The notes beneath the pieces were generated by a model that saw only the letters and a list, made by a program, of their open reading frames with translations, did no database searches and was not told the origin of the DNA. The translations under genes and the position numbers were made by a program. A stretch of 64,000 nucleotides of DNA, from assembly GCF_050908845.1 (NCBI RefSeq), contig NZ_CP194171.1, positions 1,860,001 through 1,924,000 of the forward strand. The letters run 5' to 3'. This document shows positions 1 through 7,334 of the stretch, one piece after another (positions within the stretch are counted from its first letter, which is position 1; each line of letters opens with the position of its first letter). The stretch comes from Marinobacterium_D sp050908845 (GTDB lineage Bacteria; Pseudomonadota; Gammaproteobacteria; Pseudomonadales; Balneatricaceae).

Positions 1-90
1 GGGATGAATTGCAGGTCGCCGGCAGGCTCGAAACCCGCTGAGCTGGGCTAGAGTAACAGACGAATAGGTTGCAGAGGGCCGGGGCAAACG

Positions 91-966
91 ATGGACAGCC
101 ATATCTTCACCGAAGAACGCATCACCACAAAAGGTGCCGAGATTCACTGCGTGCATGGTGGCAGCGGGCTGCCGCTCCTGCTGCTGCACGGCTACCCGCA
201 GACCCATATGATCTGGCACGCGGTAGCGCCGGCGCTGAGCTCAGACTTTCATGTCATCTGTCCCGACCTGCGCGGCTACGGCGATAGCAGTAAACCGCCC
301 GGTGAGCCGGATCATGCCAACTATTCCAAGCGTGCCATGGCGCAGGATATGGTGGAGCTGATGGCGCAGCTCGGATACCAGCGCTTTGCTGTGGCGGGCC
401 ATGATCGCGGTGGCCGCGTGGCGCATCGCCTGGCGCTGGATCATCCCGGGCGTGTCGAGCGCATCTGTGTCATGGATATAGCGCCAACCCTGCACATGTT
501 CGATCACACCGATCAGGCCTTTGCCACCGGTTACTACCACTGGTTTTTCCTGATTCAGCCCGATGGACTGCCGGAGCATATGATCGGGCTGGACCCGGAT
601 TATTACCTTGGTGAGAAGCTTAAGCGCTGGTCCGGCCCCGGGGCGACGTTCTCACCGAGGGCCGTTGCCGAGTACAGCCGCTGTTTCGGCACCGCCGACG
701 CCATCCATGCCAGTTGTGAGGATTATCGCGCCGCGGCGAGTATCGATCTGGAGCATGACCGGGCAGACCGGAGTCGCAGAATCGAGTCGCCTTTGCTGGT
801 ACTCTGGGGTAATCAGGGATTCATTCATCGCCGTTACGATCTGTTGGATATCTGGCGAGACTATGCCGATGACCTGAGCGGATCGGTATTAGCCTGTGGC
901 CACTTCCTGCCTGAAGAAGCACCGGATGCCGTTATCAGCGCCCTGAAAGCATTTTTTCGACCCTAA
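91..966 (+). CDS. Fluoroacetate/haloacetate dehalogenase-like alpha/beta hydrolase
   Basis: A 291-residue alpha/beta hydrolase. The fluoroacetate dehalogenase family displaces halide from a 2-haloacid through an Asp nucleophile, then hydrolyses the ester. The family pattern is visible: HGYP oxyanion turn (residues 33-36), nucleophile elbow GHDRGGR with Asp105 and carboxylate-binding Arg106/Arg109, Asp129, the halide-pocket pair His150-Trp151, and catalytic His271 in CGHF. The stretches around DLRGYG, DHANYS and HDRGGR match what I recall of the Burkholderia FAcD enzyme. An epoxide hydrolase or other hydrolase of the same fold is the alternative, but the HDRGGR plus HW combination argues for a dehalogenase. 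A purine-rich AGAGG precedes the ATG. The permease gene follows 45 nt downstream in the same direction, suggesting uptake of a small carboxylate substrate. Confidence 0.8.
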   Translation: MDSHIFTEERITTKGAEIHCVHGGSGLPLLLLHGYPQTHMIWHAVAPALSSDFHVICPDLRGYGDSSKPPGEPDHANYSKRAMAQDMVELMAQLGYQRFAVAGHDRGGRVAHRLALDHPGRVERICVMDIAPTLHMFDHTDQAFATGYYHWFFLIQPDGLPEHMIGLDPDYYLGEKLKRWSGPGATFSPRAVAEYSRCFGTADAIHASCEDYRAAASIDLEHDRADRSRRIESPLLVLWGNQGFIHRRYDLLDIWRDYADDLSGSVLACGHFLPEEAPDAVISALKAFFRP

Positions 967-1011
967 TCTGCCCGCTGCCGGTGCTACCCATTCCGCCGGT
1001 TAAGGAGTGAC

Positions 1012-2433
1012 ATGAACAGCGCGAAAGGATTCCGTCCCGGTAACTGGGTGCGCCAACCCGCAAACCTCTTCATGCTGTCACTGGTGCTGTTATCAGCCTG
1101 GGTGCTGATGGCGGTGCCAGGTGGAATCAGTGCGCAGCAAAGTCAGGTACTGGCGATTGTCATCCTGACGCTGGGCCTGCTGGTTACCGGCGCGCTGCCC
1201 GGCTACATGACCGCGTTGCTGTTCTTTCTATCCGCCGTGCTGCTGGATGTGGCGCCGCCCGAGGAGATCTTTTCCGGCTTCTACTCAGCCGCTTTCTGGC
1301 TGATTATTTCCGGTATGGTGATCGGCATGGCGATCAAGTCGACAGGTCTGGGGGATCGCCTCGCGGCTTTGCTGGGGCGACACCTGGAGCATAGCTACGC
1401 CAGCCTGATCTGGGGCCTGATGCTGGTCGGCACGCTACTTGGCTTTTTGATGCCATCCTCCATGGGGCGCGCCCTGATGATGATCCCGATCGGTCTGGCG
1501 CTGGCCGATCGCTGTGGCTTTGAGCCGGGGTCCAAGGGGCGTACCGGCATTATCCTGGCGGTGGCGTTCGGCTGTCATATTCCGACCTTTGCGGTTCTGC
1601 CGGCGAACATCCCCAATATGGTGATGATCGGCGCGGCGGAAACCATTTACGGTCTGCACTTCAGTTATACCGATTACCTGCTGCTGCATTTCCCGGTGCT
1701 CGGTGCCCTCAAAGTGGTGCTGATTGCACTGATGATACTGCGTTTGTTCCCCGATAAGCCGGGCATCAAGAGCAGTACCGATCTGCCGGGCAGCGCGCCG
1801 GTGCAGGAATACAACGCCGACCAGATCAAGCTGGGCCTGGTGTTGTTGATCACCCTGGGGTTCTGGATGACCGATGCGCTGCACGGTATCAGCCCCGCCT
1901 GGGTGGGACTGGCGGCGGCCTGTTTTCTGCTGCTGCCACGGGTGGGGCTGGTTGACGGCCAGCGCTTCTCCAGCGGGATGGATATCACACTGCTGCTGTT
2001 TATCGTCGGGGTGCTGGGTATAGGGCGCCTGGTGGCAGGCTCCGGGCTGGGCAGCACACTTGCCGGGCAGCTTGAGCTTTGGTTGCCGCTGCAGCAGGGC
2101 GCAGATTTTATCAACTTCGTCTCGTTGAGCCTGTTGTCGGTGGTGACGGCCCTGGGCGTCACTATCGCCGGTGTCCCGGCGGTGCTCACACCGATGGCCA
2201 GTGACCTTGCCGCACAGACCGGCTGGAGTGTGGAAACCGTGCTGATGACCCAGGTGCTGGGTTACTCGACGATACTCTTTCCCTACCAGTCGGGACCTTT
2301 GCTGGTCAGCATGCAACTGGCCAAGGAACCGCTGTCCCATCTGTTGAAGATTACTGTCCCGCTGACGCTGATCACGCTGCTGGTTCTGATGCCGCTGGAT
2401 TACCTCTGGTGGGTGCTCATCGGCAGGTTTTGA
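1012..2433 (+). CDS. SLC13 (DASS) family anion/carboxylate permease
   Basis: A 473-residue polytopic inner-membrane protein with roughly 11-12 hydrophobic segments, of the divalent anion:sodium symporter type. A clear Shine-Dalgarno (TAAGGAGTG) sits just before the ATG at 1012. The first half carries the conserved membrane patch around WLIISGMVIG and the hairpin region LMPSSMGRALMMIPI. The second half has the family-like pattern of an inverted repeat, ending VLGYSTILFPYQSGPLL. The family moves di- and tricarboxylates or sulfate with sodium; the actual substrate cannot be read from sequence. It lies 45 nt after the dehalogenase-like hydrolase, so co-transcription and import of a halogenated or simple carboxylate are plausible inferences. 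Downstream, an AT-rich 160-nt gap separates it from the chemotaxis operon. Confidence 0.75.
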   Translation: MNSAKGFRPGNWVRQPANLFMLSLVLLSAWVLMAVPGGISAQQSQVLAIVILTLGLLVTGALPGYMTALLFFLSAVLLDVAPPEEIFSGFYSAAFWLIISGMVIGMAIKSTGLGDRLAALLGRHLEHSYASLIWGLMLVGTLLGFLMPSSMGRALMMIPIGLALADRCGFEPGSKGRTGIILAVAFGCHIPTFAVLPANIPNMVMIGAAETIYGLHFSYTDYLLLHFPVLGALKVVLIALMILRLFPDKPGIKSSTDLPGSAPVQEYNADQIKLGLVLLITLGFWMTDALHGISPAWVGLAAACFLLLPRVGLVDGQRFSSGMDITLLLFIVGVLGIGRLVAGSGLGSTLAGQLELWLPLQQGADFINFVSLSLLSVVTALGVTIAGVPAVLTPMASDLAAQTGWSVETVLMTQVLGYSTILFPYQSGPLLVSMQLAKEPLSHLLKITVPLTLITLLVLMPLDYLWWVLIGRF

Positions 2434-2537
2434 TAAGCAGGGTTAACAGTACATTCGTCACAGATAGGGACGAAGATCAAAAACTGTATTTTTAATGTGA
2501 CATTCCTGGCCGAACTTGTTGGTTCTGAATTTGTTTT

Positions 2538-2566
2538 TTGACATAGTATTAACCACCCCTAATGAG
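2538..2566 (+). promoter_or_regulatory. Candidate sigma70-like promoter of the chemosensory operon
   Basis: A perfect -35 hexamer TTGACA (2538-2543) is followed after 16 nt by TAATGA (2560-2565), a poor -10. Initiation near 2572 would leave a short leader containing the GGAG at 2580-2583. The surrounding gap is AT-rich, unlike the flanking genes. No sigma28-type flagellar promoter was recognised. Position supports it; the weak -10 keeps confidence low. Confidence 0.3.
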
Positions 2567-2592
2567 TGGGATTTCATACGGAGATATCATTG

Positions 2593-3777
2593 ATGCGCAG
2601 GACCGTGTTGGTAATGAGTGCTTTGCCGCTCGCTCTGGGTGTGTTGGCGGCTATCGGCGTGATAGCTGTTGGTAGCTCGGCCACTTCCGTCTACCTCATC
2701 TCGGCGGTTCTGATCATCCTGTCCCTCGGTCTGTCCGCTCTGCTTTTCAGAATACTCAAACAATCGGACGAGCAGGTCGCCGCTCTGCAAGCCTCGCTCA
2801 AGAACGATGGCGCAACGATGGCGCGGGCCGAAAGCACCCTGTCCGAGATGCACCAGTTATGGGCGCGTGTGGTGCCGGTCTGGAATAGGCATATCGATAC
2901 CTGCCGGGAGCTGGGCAATGAGAATGTGAACGGCCTCTCCCAGCGCTTTGGTGAGCTGGTCAGCCTGATCGAGTCCACCCGTCAAGACAGCAGTATCGAC
3001 GAAGCCGGCAGAGCCTCAGTCGATGATGACAAGGCCCGACTGACAAACCTGTTTGAAAAGCTGAAATCCTATGACGCGGTGACCGACAAGCTGTTCGACA
3101 AGATCGAACATCTGGATTCACTGGCCACAGACCTGGATGAGATGGCCTCGTCAGTGGGGAAAATCGCAGAGCAGACCAATATGCTGGCGCTCAACGCGGC
3201 GATCGAAGCGGCGCGGGCAGGTGATGCCGGACGTGGTTTCGCTGTGGTTGCCGACGAGGTGCGTACGTTGTCGGATCAGTCGCGCGGTACCGGTGAAAAA
3301 ATCTCCGAGAAGCTCAACCTTGTGAAAGGCTCCATGAGCGAGATCATCCATTACTCCTCAACAACGCGTGAGCAGGAAGATAAAACCATCGATGAGGGTG
3401 AGTCGTTCATCAATGAGGTTGTCGCGCATCTTGAGGAACGCGCTGCCGCTCTCGTCGCCGATGGTGAGCGCCTGATCGAGCTCAATAACGAGGTGCGACT
3501 GGAAGTTGAACAGGTGTTGGTCGAGCTTCAGTTCCAGGACCGGGTGAGCCAGATTCTCGAGCAGGTCTCATCCAGCATGGAAGAGGTCGGTGCGATTGTA
3601 TCTGAGCGTAAAAGTACATTTGAGGCGGGCGGCCAACCGTCAGCTATCGATATCGAAGCGTTACTCGCCAAGATGAAATCCAATTACACCACCGTGGAGC
3701 AGCATCGAAAGCATGATAGCGCTGCTCAATCGGCACAGGACGATACCGCAGAGAGCGGTTCGGTGAGTTTTTTCTGA
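2593..3777 (+). CDS. Methyl-accepting chemotaxis protein, membrane-anchored without a periplasmic domain
   Basis: I place the start at ATG 2593 (394 residues) because GGAG at 2580-2583 is spaced for it. An upstream in-frame GTG at 2566 has no ribosome site, and a TTG at 2590 is possible. Two adjacent hydrophobic segments (about residues 5-23 and 26-45) with almost no periplasmic loop are followed by a coiled coil and the MCP hairpin tip (IAEQTNMLALNAAIEAARAG). There is no HAMP or sensor domain, so it probably senses membrane or cytoplasmic state or acts as a signalling scaffold. The C-terminal section has the ELQFQDRVSQILEQ motif found in several short MCP-like proteins. It is the first gene of the operon, 36 nt before cheY. 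Confidence 0.88.
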   Translation: MRRTVLVMSALPLALGVLAAIGVIAVGSSATSVYLISAVLIILSLGLSALLFRILKQSDEQVAALQASLKNDGATMARAESTLSEMHQLWARVVPVWNRHIDTCRELGNENVNGLSQRFGELVSLIESTRQDSSIDEAGRASVDDDKARLTNLFEKLKSYDAVTDKLFDKIEHLDSLATDLDEMASSVGKIAEQTNMLALNAAIEAARAGDAGRGFAVVADEVRTLSDQSRGTGEKISEKLNLVKGSMSEIIHYSSTTREQEDKTIDEGESFINEVVAHLEERAAALVADGERLIELNNEVRLEVEQVLVELQFQDRVSQILEQVSSSMEEVGAIVSERKSTFEAGGQPSAIDIEALLAKMKSNYTTVEQHRKHDSAAQSAQDDTAESGSVSFF

Positions 3778-3813
3778 ATCTGAGTATTAAACGAGAAGCG
3801 GGCCCCGGATTGT

Positions 3814-4179
3814 ATGAATAAAACCATCATGGTCGTAGACGACTCAGCCTCTATCAGACAGGTTGTCGGCATCGCACTTCGAGGTGCAGGTTATGATGTC
3901 ATTGAAGCCTGTGACGGGCGCGACGCGCTTTCGAAACTGACCGGTGACAAGATTCACCTGATTATCAGTGATGTGAACATGCCGAACATGGATGGCATCA
4001 CCTTTGTAAAAGAGCTCAAGCAAAATCCGCGCTACAAATTCACGCCCGTGATCATGCTGACCACCGAGGCCGGCAAGGACAAAATGGCTGAAGGTAAAGC
4101 GGCAGGCGCAAAAGCCTGGGTCGTCAAACCCTTCCAACCCCCACAGATGCTGGATGCCGTGTCCAAACTGATCATGTAA
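3814..4179 (+). CDS. cheY: CheY-type single-domain response regulator
   Basis: A 121-residue receiver domain with no output domain. Acidic pocket Asp9-Asp10, phosphoacceptor Asp53 (in SDVNMPNMDG), switch Thr83/Thr84 and Lys105 (VVKPF) are all present. It would take phosphate from the operon's CheA and act on the motor or another target. The operon has no cheZ, so another route of dephosphorylation would be needed. The surface segment 85-95 (EAGKDKMAEGK) resembles CheY proteins of auxiliary, che2-like systems more than the flagellar CheY of enterics, which is a judgement from pattern only. It lies between the first MCP and the STAS-protein gene. Confidence 0.93.
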   Translation: MNKTIMVVDDSASIRQVVGIALRGAGYDVIEACDGRDALSKLTGDKIHLIISDVNMPNMDGITFVKELKQNPRYKFTPVIMLTTEAGKDKMAEGKAAGAKAWVVKPFQPPQMLDAVSKLIM

Positions 4180-4203
4180 GCAGCCCCTGACAAGGAACGT
4201 GCG

Positions 4204-4533
4204 GTGAGCCTCGAACTGACAACGAATGACAACGCCGGCTATGTGGCGGTCGACGATGAAATGACCATCTACACGGCGTTGCTTCACAAGGAAAAACTGC
4301 TTCCCTGGATACGTGAGTTTCGCCATCTGGTGCTGGATATGTCGAATGTGCCGGAGCTCGATGGCGCCGGCGTCCAGCTGTTACTGACCCTGAATGCCGA
4401 GGCTGAGCGCCAGCATACCAGGCTGGAACTCGCCAACCTCAGCGAAACCACATCGCGTGTGCTCTCTTTGCTCCGGCTGACGGACCGTTTCAGCCTGTCT
4501 CAGTCTGCGAATGAGGAACCGCGTAATGGATGA
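4204..4533 (+). CDS. STAS-domain protein in chemotaxis operon
   Basis: A 109-residue protein starting at GTG 4204, preceded by AAGGAACG. It is a single STAS domain (anti-sigma-antagonist fold): central LVLDMSNVPELDGAGVQLLLTL followed by the helix-turn LELANLSETTSRVLSLL. In SpoIIAA-type proteins a phosphorylatable Ser/Thr follows the Asp at the start of helix 2. Here the equivalent is D-G-A-G, without Ser or Thr, so classic phospho-switching looks unlikely. The 3' end overlaps the start of cheA by 8 nt, implying translational coupling. STAS proteins sit at this position in some auxiliary chemosensory operons; their role there is not settled. Inference: a scaffold or partner for CheA or CheY. 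Confidence 0.85.
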   Translation: MSLELTTNDNAGYVAVDDEMTIYTALLHKEKLLPWIREFRHLVLDMSNVPELDGAGVQLLLTLNAEAERQHTRLELANLSETTSRVLSLLRLTDRFSLSQSANEEPRNG

Positions 4534-6679
4534 TGCAACGCAGACATTTATTCAGGAAGCGGATGAGCTTCTCGTTCAGATGGAAGATGCGCTGCTGGCG
4601 CTTGAGAGCGATCCCGGCAATGACGAGCTGATCAACAGCGTGTTCCGGGCGATGCACACCATCAAGGGCGCGGCCGGCATTTTCGGCTTTGATCCCATCG
4701 TCAGCTTTACCCACCCGGTGGAAACCGTGATGGATCTGGTGCGCAGTGGTGCGCGTGAGGTCGATGCCGAGCTGTCCGCCCTGTTGCTGGAGTGTAAGGA
4801 CCATACCGCCCGCCTGGTTGCGGAAGTCACCGCCGGTGGCCTTGAAAGTGACACCGAGCAGGTAGGGGCTGACATTTTGCAGCGCCTGACCGGCGAGTCC
4901 CAGGCTCCGGTCAGGGATGAAGCTGCACAGCCGCAAGCGGAGGCCGAAGCCGAGCCTGGCAGCGAAAACTGGCTGGTTTCGCTGGCGTTCAAGGAAAACG
5001 CTTTTCGTAACGGTATTGATCCGATCTCCTTTATCAATTACCTCGGCAACATGGGCGAGGTGGTTGATCTGGTGGTGCACGATGATCGGCTGCCGCCTGC
5101 GGATGAGGCTGACCCTGAAAGCTGCTATCTCGGCTTCGATATAGTGTTTAGAGGGGATGTATCCAAGAACGATATCGCTGCGGTTTTCGAGTTTGCAGAG
5201 GATGACTGTGACATTCGAATTCTGCCGCCTGACGATATCGAAAAACACTTTCTCGAGATGGTCGATGAGCTGCCGGAGGATCACACGCGCCGCCTGGGCG
5301 AGATGCTGCTGGAAGTCGGTGCGATCACAAAGCACGAGCTCAGTGAAAGTCTGCATGAGCAGATCGCCAAAGATAGCGTTCAGGAGGCTGAAGCCGAGGC
5401 CGTTACTCCCCCTGTCGGAGAGATCCTGGTGGAGCGCAAGGCGGTCAGTGAGGCCGTAGTCAACAAGGCACTGGGCCGGCAGGCGCAGGAGCGGCAGAAG
5501 GCGGTTCAGGAATCGCGGCTGATTCGGGTCAATTCGGACAAGCTGGGTCGCTTGATCAACCTGGTGGGTGAGCTTGTTATCTCCAATGCGGCCGTCAAAT
5601 TGATGGCGGAAAAGCATAACCTTCACGACATGAACGAAGTGCTGGCGTCCGCCGAGCACCTGATTGAAGAGATCCGCGATAACGCCCTGCAGCTGCGCAT
5701 GGTGCAGATCGGCGAGACCTTCTCCCGTTTCCGTCGTCTGGTACGTGATGTCAGCAAAGACCTGGAAAAAGATATCGAACTGGTGATCAGCGGCGGGGAA
5801 ACAGAGCTGGACAAGACCGTGGTCGAAAAGATCAACGATCCGCTCACTCACCTGGTGCGAAACGCGCTCGATCACGGCATCGAAAGCCCGAAGGAGCGCC
5901 TGAGCAAAGGTAAACCCGCCAAGGGCTCCATGGCGCTGAACGCCTATCACGACTCCGGCCATATCGTCATCCAGATCAAGGATGACGGTGCCGGGCTCGA
6001 CAAGGAGAAGATTCGCGCCAAGGCGGAAGCGATCGGCATGATCAAGCCGGACCAGGTGCTCTCCGATAAGGAGATCTATCAGCTGATTTTCGCCCCCGGG
6101 CTCAGTACCAAGGAGAAGGCAAACAACCTCTCCGGGCGCGGTGTCGGGATGGACGTGGTACGGCGCAACATCGAAGAGCTGCGCGGCCTGATCGATATCG
6201 ACACCGAGCTGGGCGAAGGTACCACCGTCACCATTCACCTGCCGCTTACCCTGGCGATCATCGATGGTTTCATGGTTGGTGCTCAGAATGAGCGCTACGT
6301 GATACCGCTGTCGATGGTGGAAGAGTGCGTCGAGATGGATAGCGGCGAGTGGGAGGTCGATGAGCAGCGCCGCTACGTTAACCTGCGCGGCGAGGTGCTG
6401 CCCTACCTGCGTCTGGCTGACTTTCTCAACATTCCCGCCAGTGATGACCGCGCCAGCCGCGAGAGCCTGGTGGTGGTCAGGATCGGCAATAACAAGGCGG
6501 GCTTCGTTGTCGACGAGCTGTTTGGCGAGCTGCAGACCGTGATCAAGCCACTGGGCAAGATATTCCAGGGCTTTAAAGGCATCAGCGGTTCAACGGTGCT
6601 GGGTAGCGGTGAAGTGGCGCTGATCCTGGATGTGCAGGGTCTGATTCAGACCGCAATGGCGCAGATGGTCGTTCACTGA
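4526..6679 (+). CDS. cheA: Chemotaxis histidine kinase CheA with MshEN-like insert
   Basis: The start is ATG 4526 (717 residues), which has GAGGA eight bases upstream; an in-frame ATG at 4511 lacks one. Domains: HPt (1-125) with phosphorylatable His44 in AMHTIKGAAG; an Ala/Glu/Pro linker; an unusual alpha/beta segment (about 145-237); a MshEN-like double motif (256-319, beginning RLGEMLLEVG); dimerisation helices (about 330-395); HATPase with N-box around Asn446 (HLVRNALDHG), DDGAGLD and SGRGVGMDVVR; and a CheW-like regulatory domain to the end. It phosphorylates CheY and CheB under MCP/CheW control. The region between HPt and dimerisation domain does not look like the enteric CheY-binding P2 domain. 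The 8-nt overlap with the STAS gene suggests coupled synthesis. Confidence 0.95.
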   Translation: MDDATQTFIQEADELLVQMEDALLALESDPGNDELINSVFRAMHTIKGAAGIFGFDPIVSFTHPVETVMDLVRSGAREVDAELSALLLECKDHTARLVAEVTAGGLESDTEQVGADILQRLTGESQAPVRDEAAQPQAEAEAEPGSENWLVSLAFKENAFRNGIDPISFINYLGNMGEVVDLVVHDDRLPPADEADPESCYLGFDIVFRGDVSKNDIAAVFEFAEDDCDIRILPPDDIEKHFLEMVDELPEDHTRRLGEMLLEVGAITKHELSESLHEQIAKDSVQEAEAEAVTPPVGEILVERKAVSEAVVNKALGRQAQERQKAVQESRLIRVNSDKLGRLINLVGELVISNAAVKLMAEKHNLHDMNEVLASAEHLIEEIRDNALQLRMVQIGETFSRFRRLVRDVSKDLEKDIELVISGGETELDKTVVEKINDPLTHLVRNALDHGIESPKERLSKGKPAKGSMALNAYHDSGHIVIQIKDDGAGLDKEKIRAKAEAIGMIKPDQVLSDKEIYQLIFAPGLSTKEKANNLSGRGVGMDVVRRNIEELRGLIDIDTELGEGTTVTIHLPLTLAIIDGFMVGAQNERYVIPLSMVEECVEMDSGEWEVDEQRRYVNLRGEVLPYLRLADFLNIPASDDRASRESLVVVRIGNNKAGFVVDELFGELQTVIKPLGKIFQGFKGISGSTVLGSGEVALILDVQGLIQTAMAQMVVH

Positions 6680-6696
6680 GCCACGGAGGCAGAGCG

Positions 6697-7242
6697 TTGA
6701 CGGAGTCAAACGTGACAACAGGAAAAAACACAGCCTCGTCCTCACCGAGTGGGCAGGCGGAGAACGGACAGTTTCTCACCTTTATGTCGGGACAGGAGTT
6801 GTTCGCCGTCGAGATAATCTGCGTGAAAGAGATTATCGAAGTTACCCAGATGACCCATGTGCCGAAGGCGCCTGTGTTTATCCGGGGGGTCATCAACCTG
6901 CGCGGCGGCGTGGTGCCGGTCATTGATCTGGGCGCCAAACTCAGTGGTCAGCCCAGCGAACTGTCCAAGCGCAGCTGTGTGGTGCTGGTCAGTGTCTTTT
7001 CTGACCAGGGCCAACAGATTTTGGGGCTGATGGTGGATGAGGTCAGGGAGATAGTCGGCGTTCAGCCGGATGACATCAAACCACCCCCTGAACTGGGCGA
7101 TGCGGCGGATACCGGTTTTATCCGGGCCATGGCTCAGGTTGGAGAAAGTTTCATCGTCCTGCTGAACCCGGATCAGGTGTTGACGGAACACGAGGTCTCT
7201 CAGGCGGGAAAGCTAGCAGAAAATGAATTGGAAGCAGATTGA
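6697..7242 (+). CDS. cheW: CheW adaptor protein (first copy)
   Basis: A 181-residue CheW-like SH3-fold adaptor linking MCP tips to CheA. Family segments are clear: FLTFMSGQELFAVEI near residue 25, VPKAPVFIRGVINLRG near 55, and the closing MAQVGESFIVLLNPDQVL. The start is TTG 6697 with CGGAGGC upstream; GTG 6712, preceded by CGGAG, is an equally possible start that would remove five residues. It follows cheA by 17 nt. A second CheW is encoded after the next MCP, so each receptor gene is directly followed or preceded by an adaptor. Confidence 0.92.
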   Translation: MTESNVTTGKNTASSSPSGQAENGQFLTFMSGQELFAVEIICVKEIIEVTQMTHVPKAPVFIRGVINLRGGVVPVIDLGAKLSGQPSELSKRSCVVLVSVFSDQGQQILGLMVDEVREIVGVQPDDIKPPPELGDAADTGFIRAMAQVGESFIVLLNPDQVLTEHEVSQAGKLAENELEAD

Positions 7243-7334
7243 GTGCCCTGCGATGCCAACCAGGCAGTCAGGATTGTCAGTCAGCGTTTATCGGATCTTA
7301 GAAATTAAACGTTTCAAGGAAGCAGGGCAGAACA

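Noticed and set aside
1..90. A possible end of an upstream gene at the left edge
   Set aside because: The first 90 nt are too short to identify any product and contain no convincing reading frame.
2434..2592. Possible sigma28 flagellar promoter before the chemosensory operon
   Set aside because: No TAAAG-N15-GCCGATAA type match was found; only the TTGACA-type candidate remains.
4490..6238. A 582-codon open frame on the minus strand opposite cheA
   Set aside because: It is a low-stop mirror of a GC-rich coding region; its translation is His/Gln-rich without any recognisable domain, while the plus strand encodes a complete CheA.
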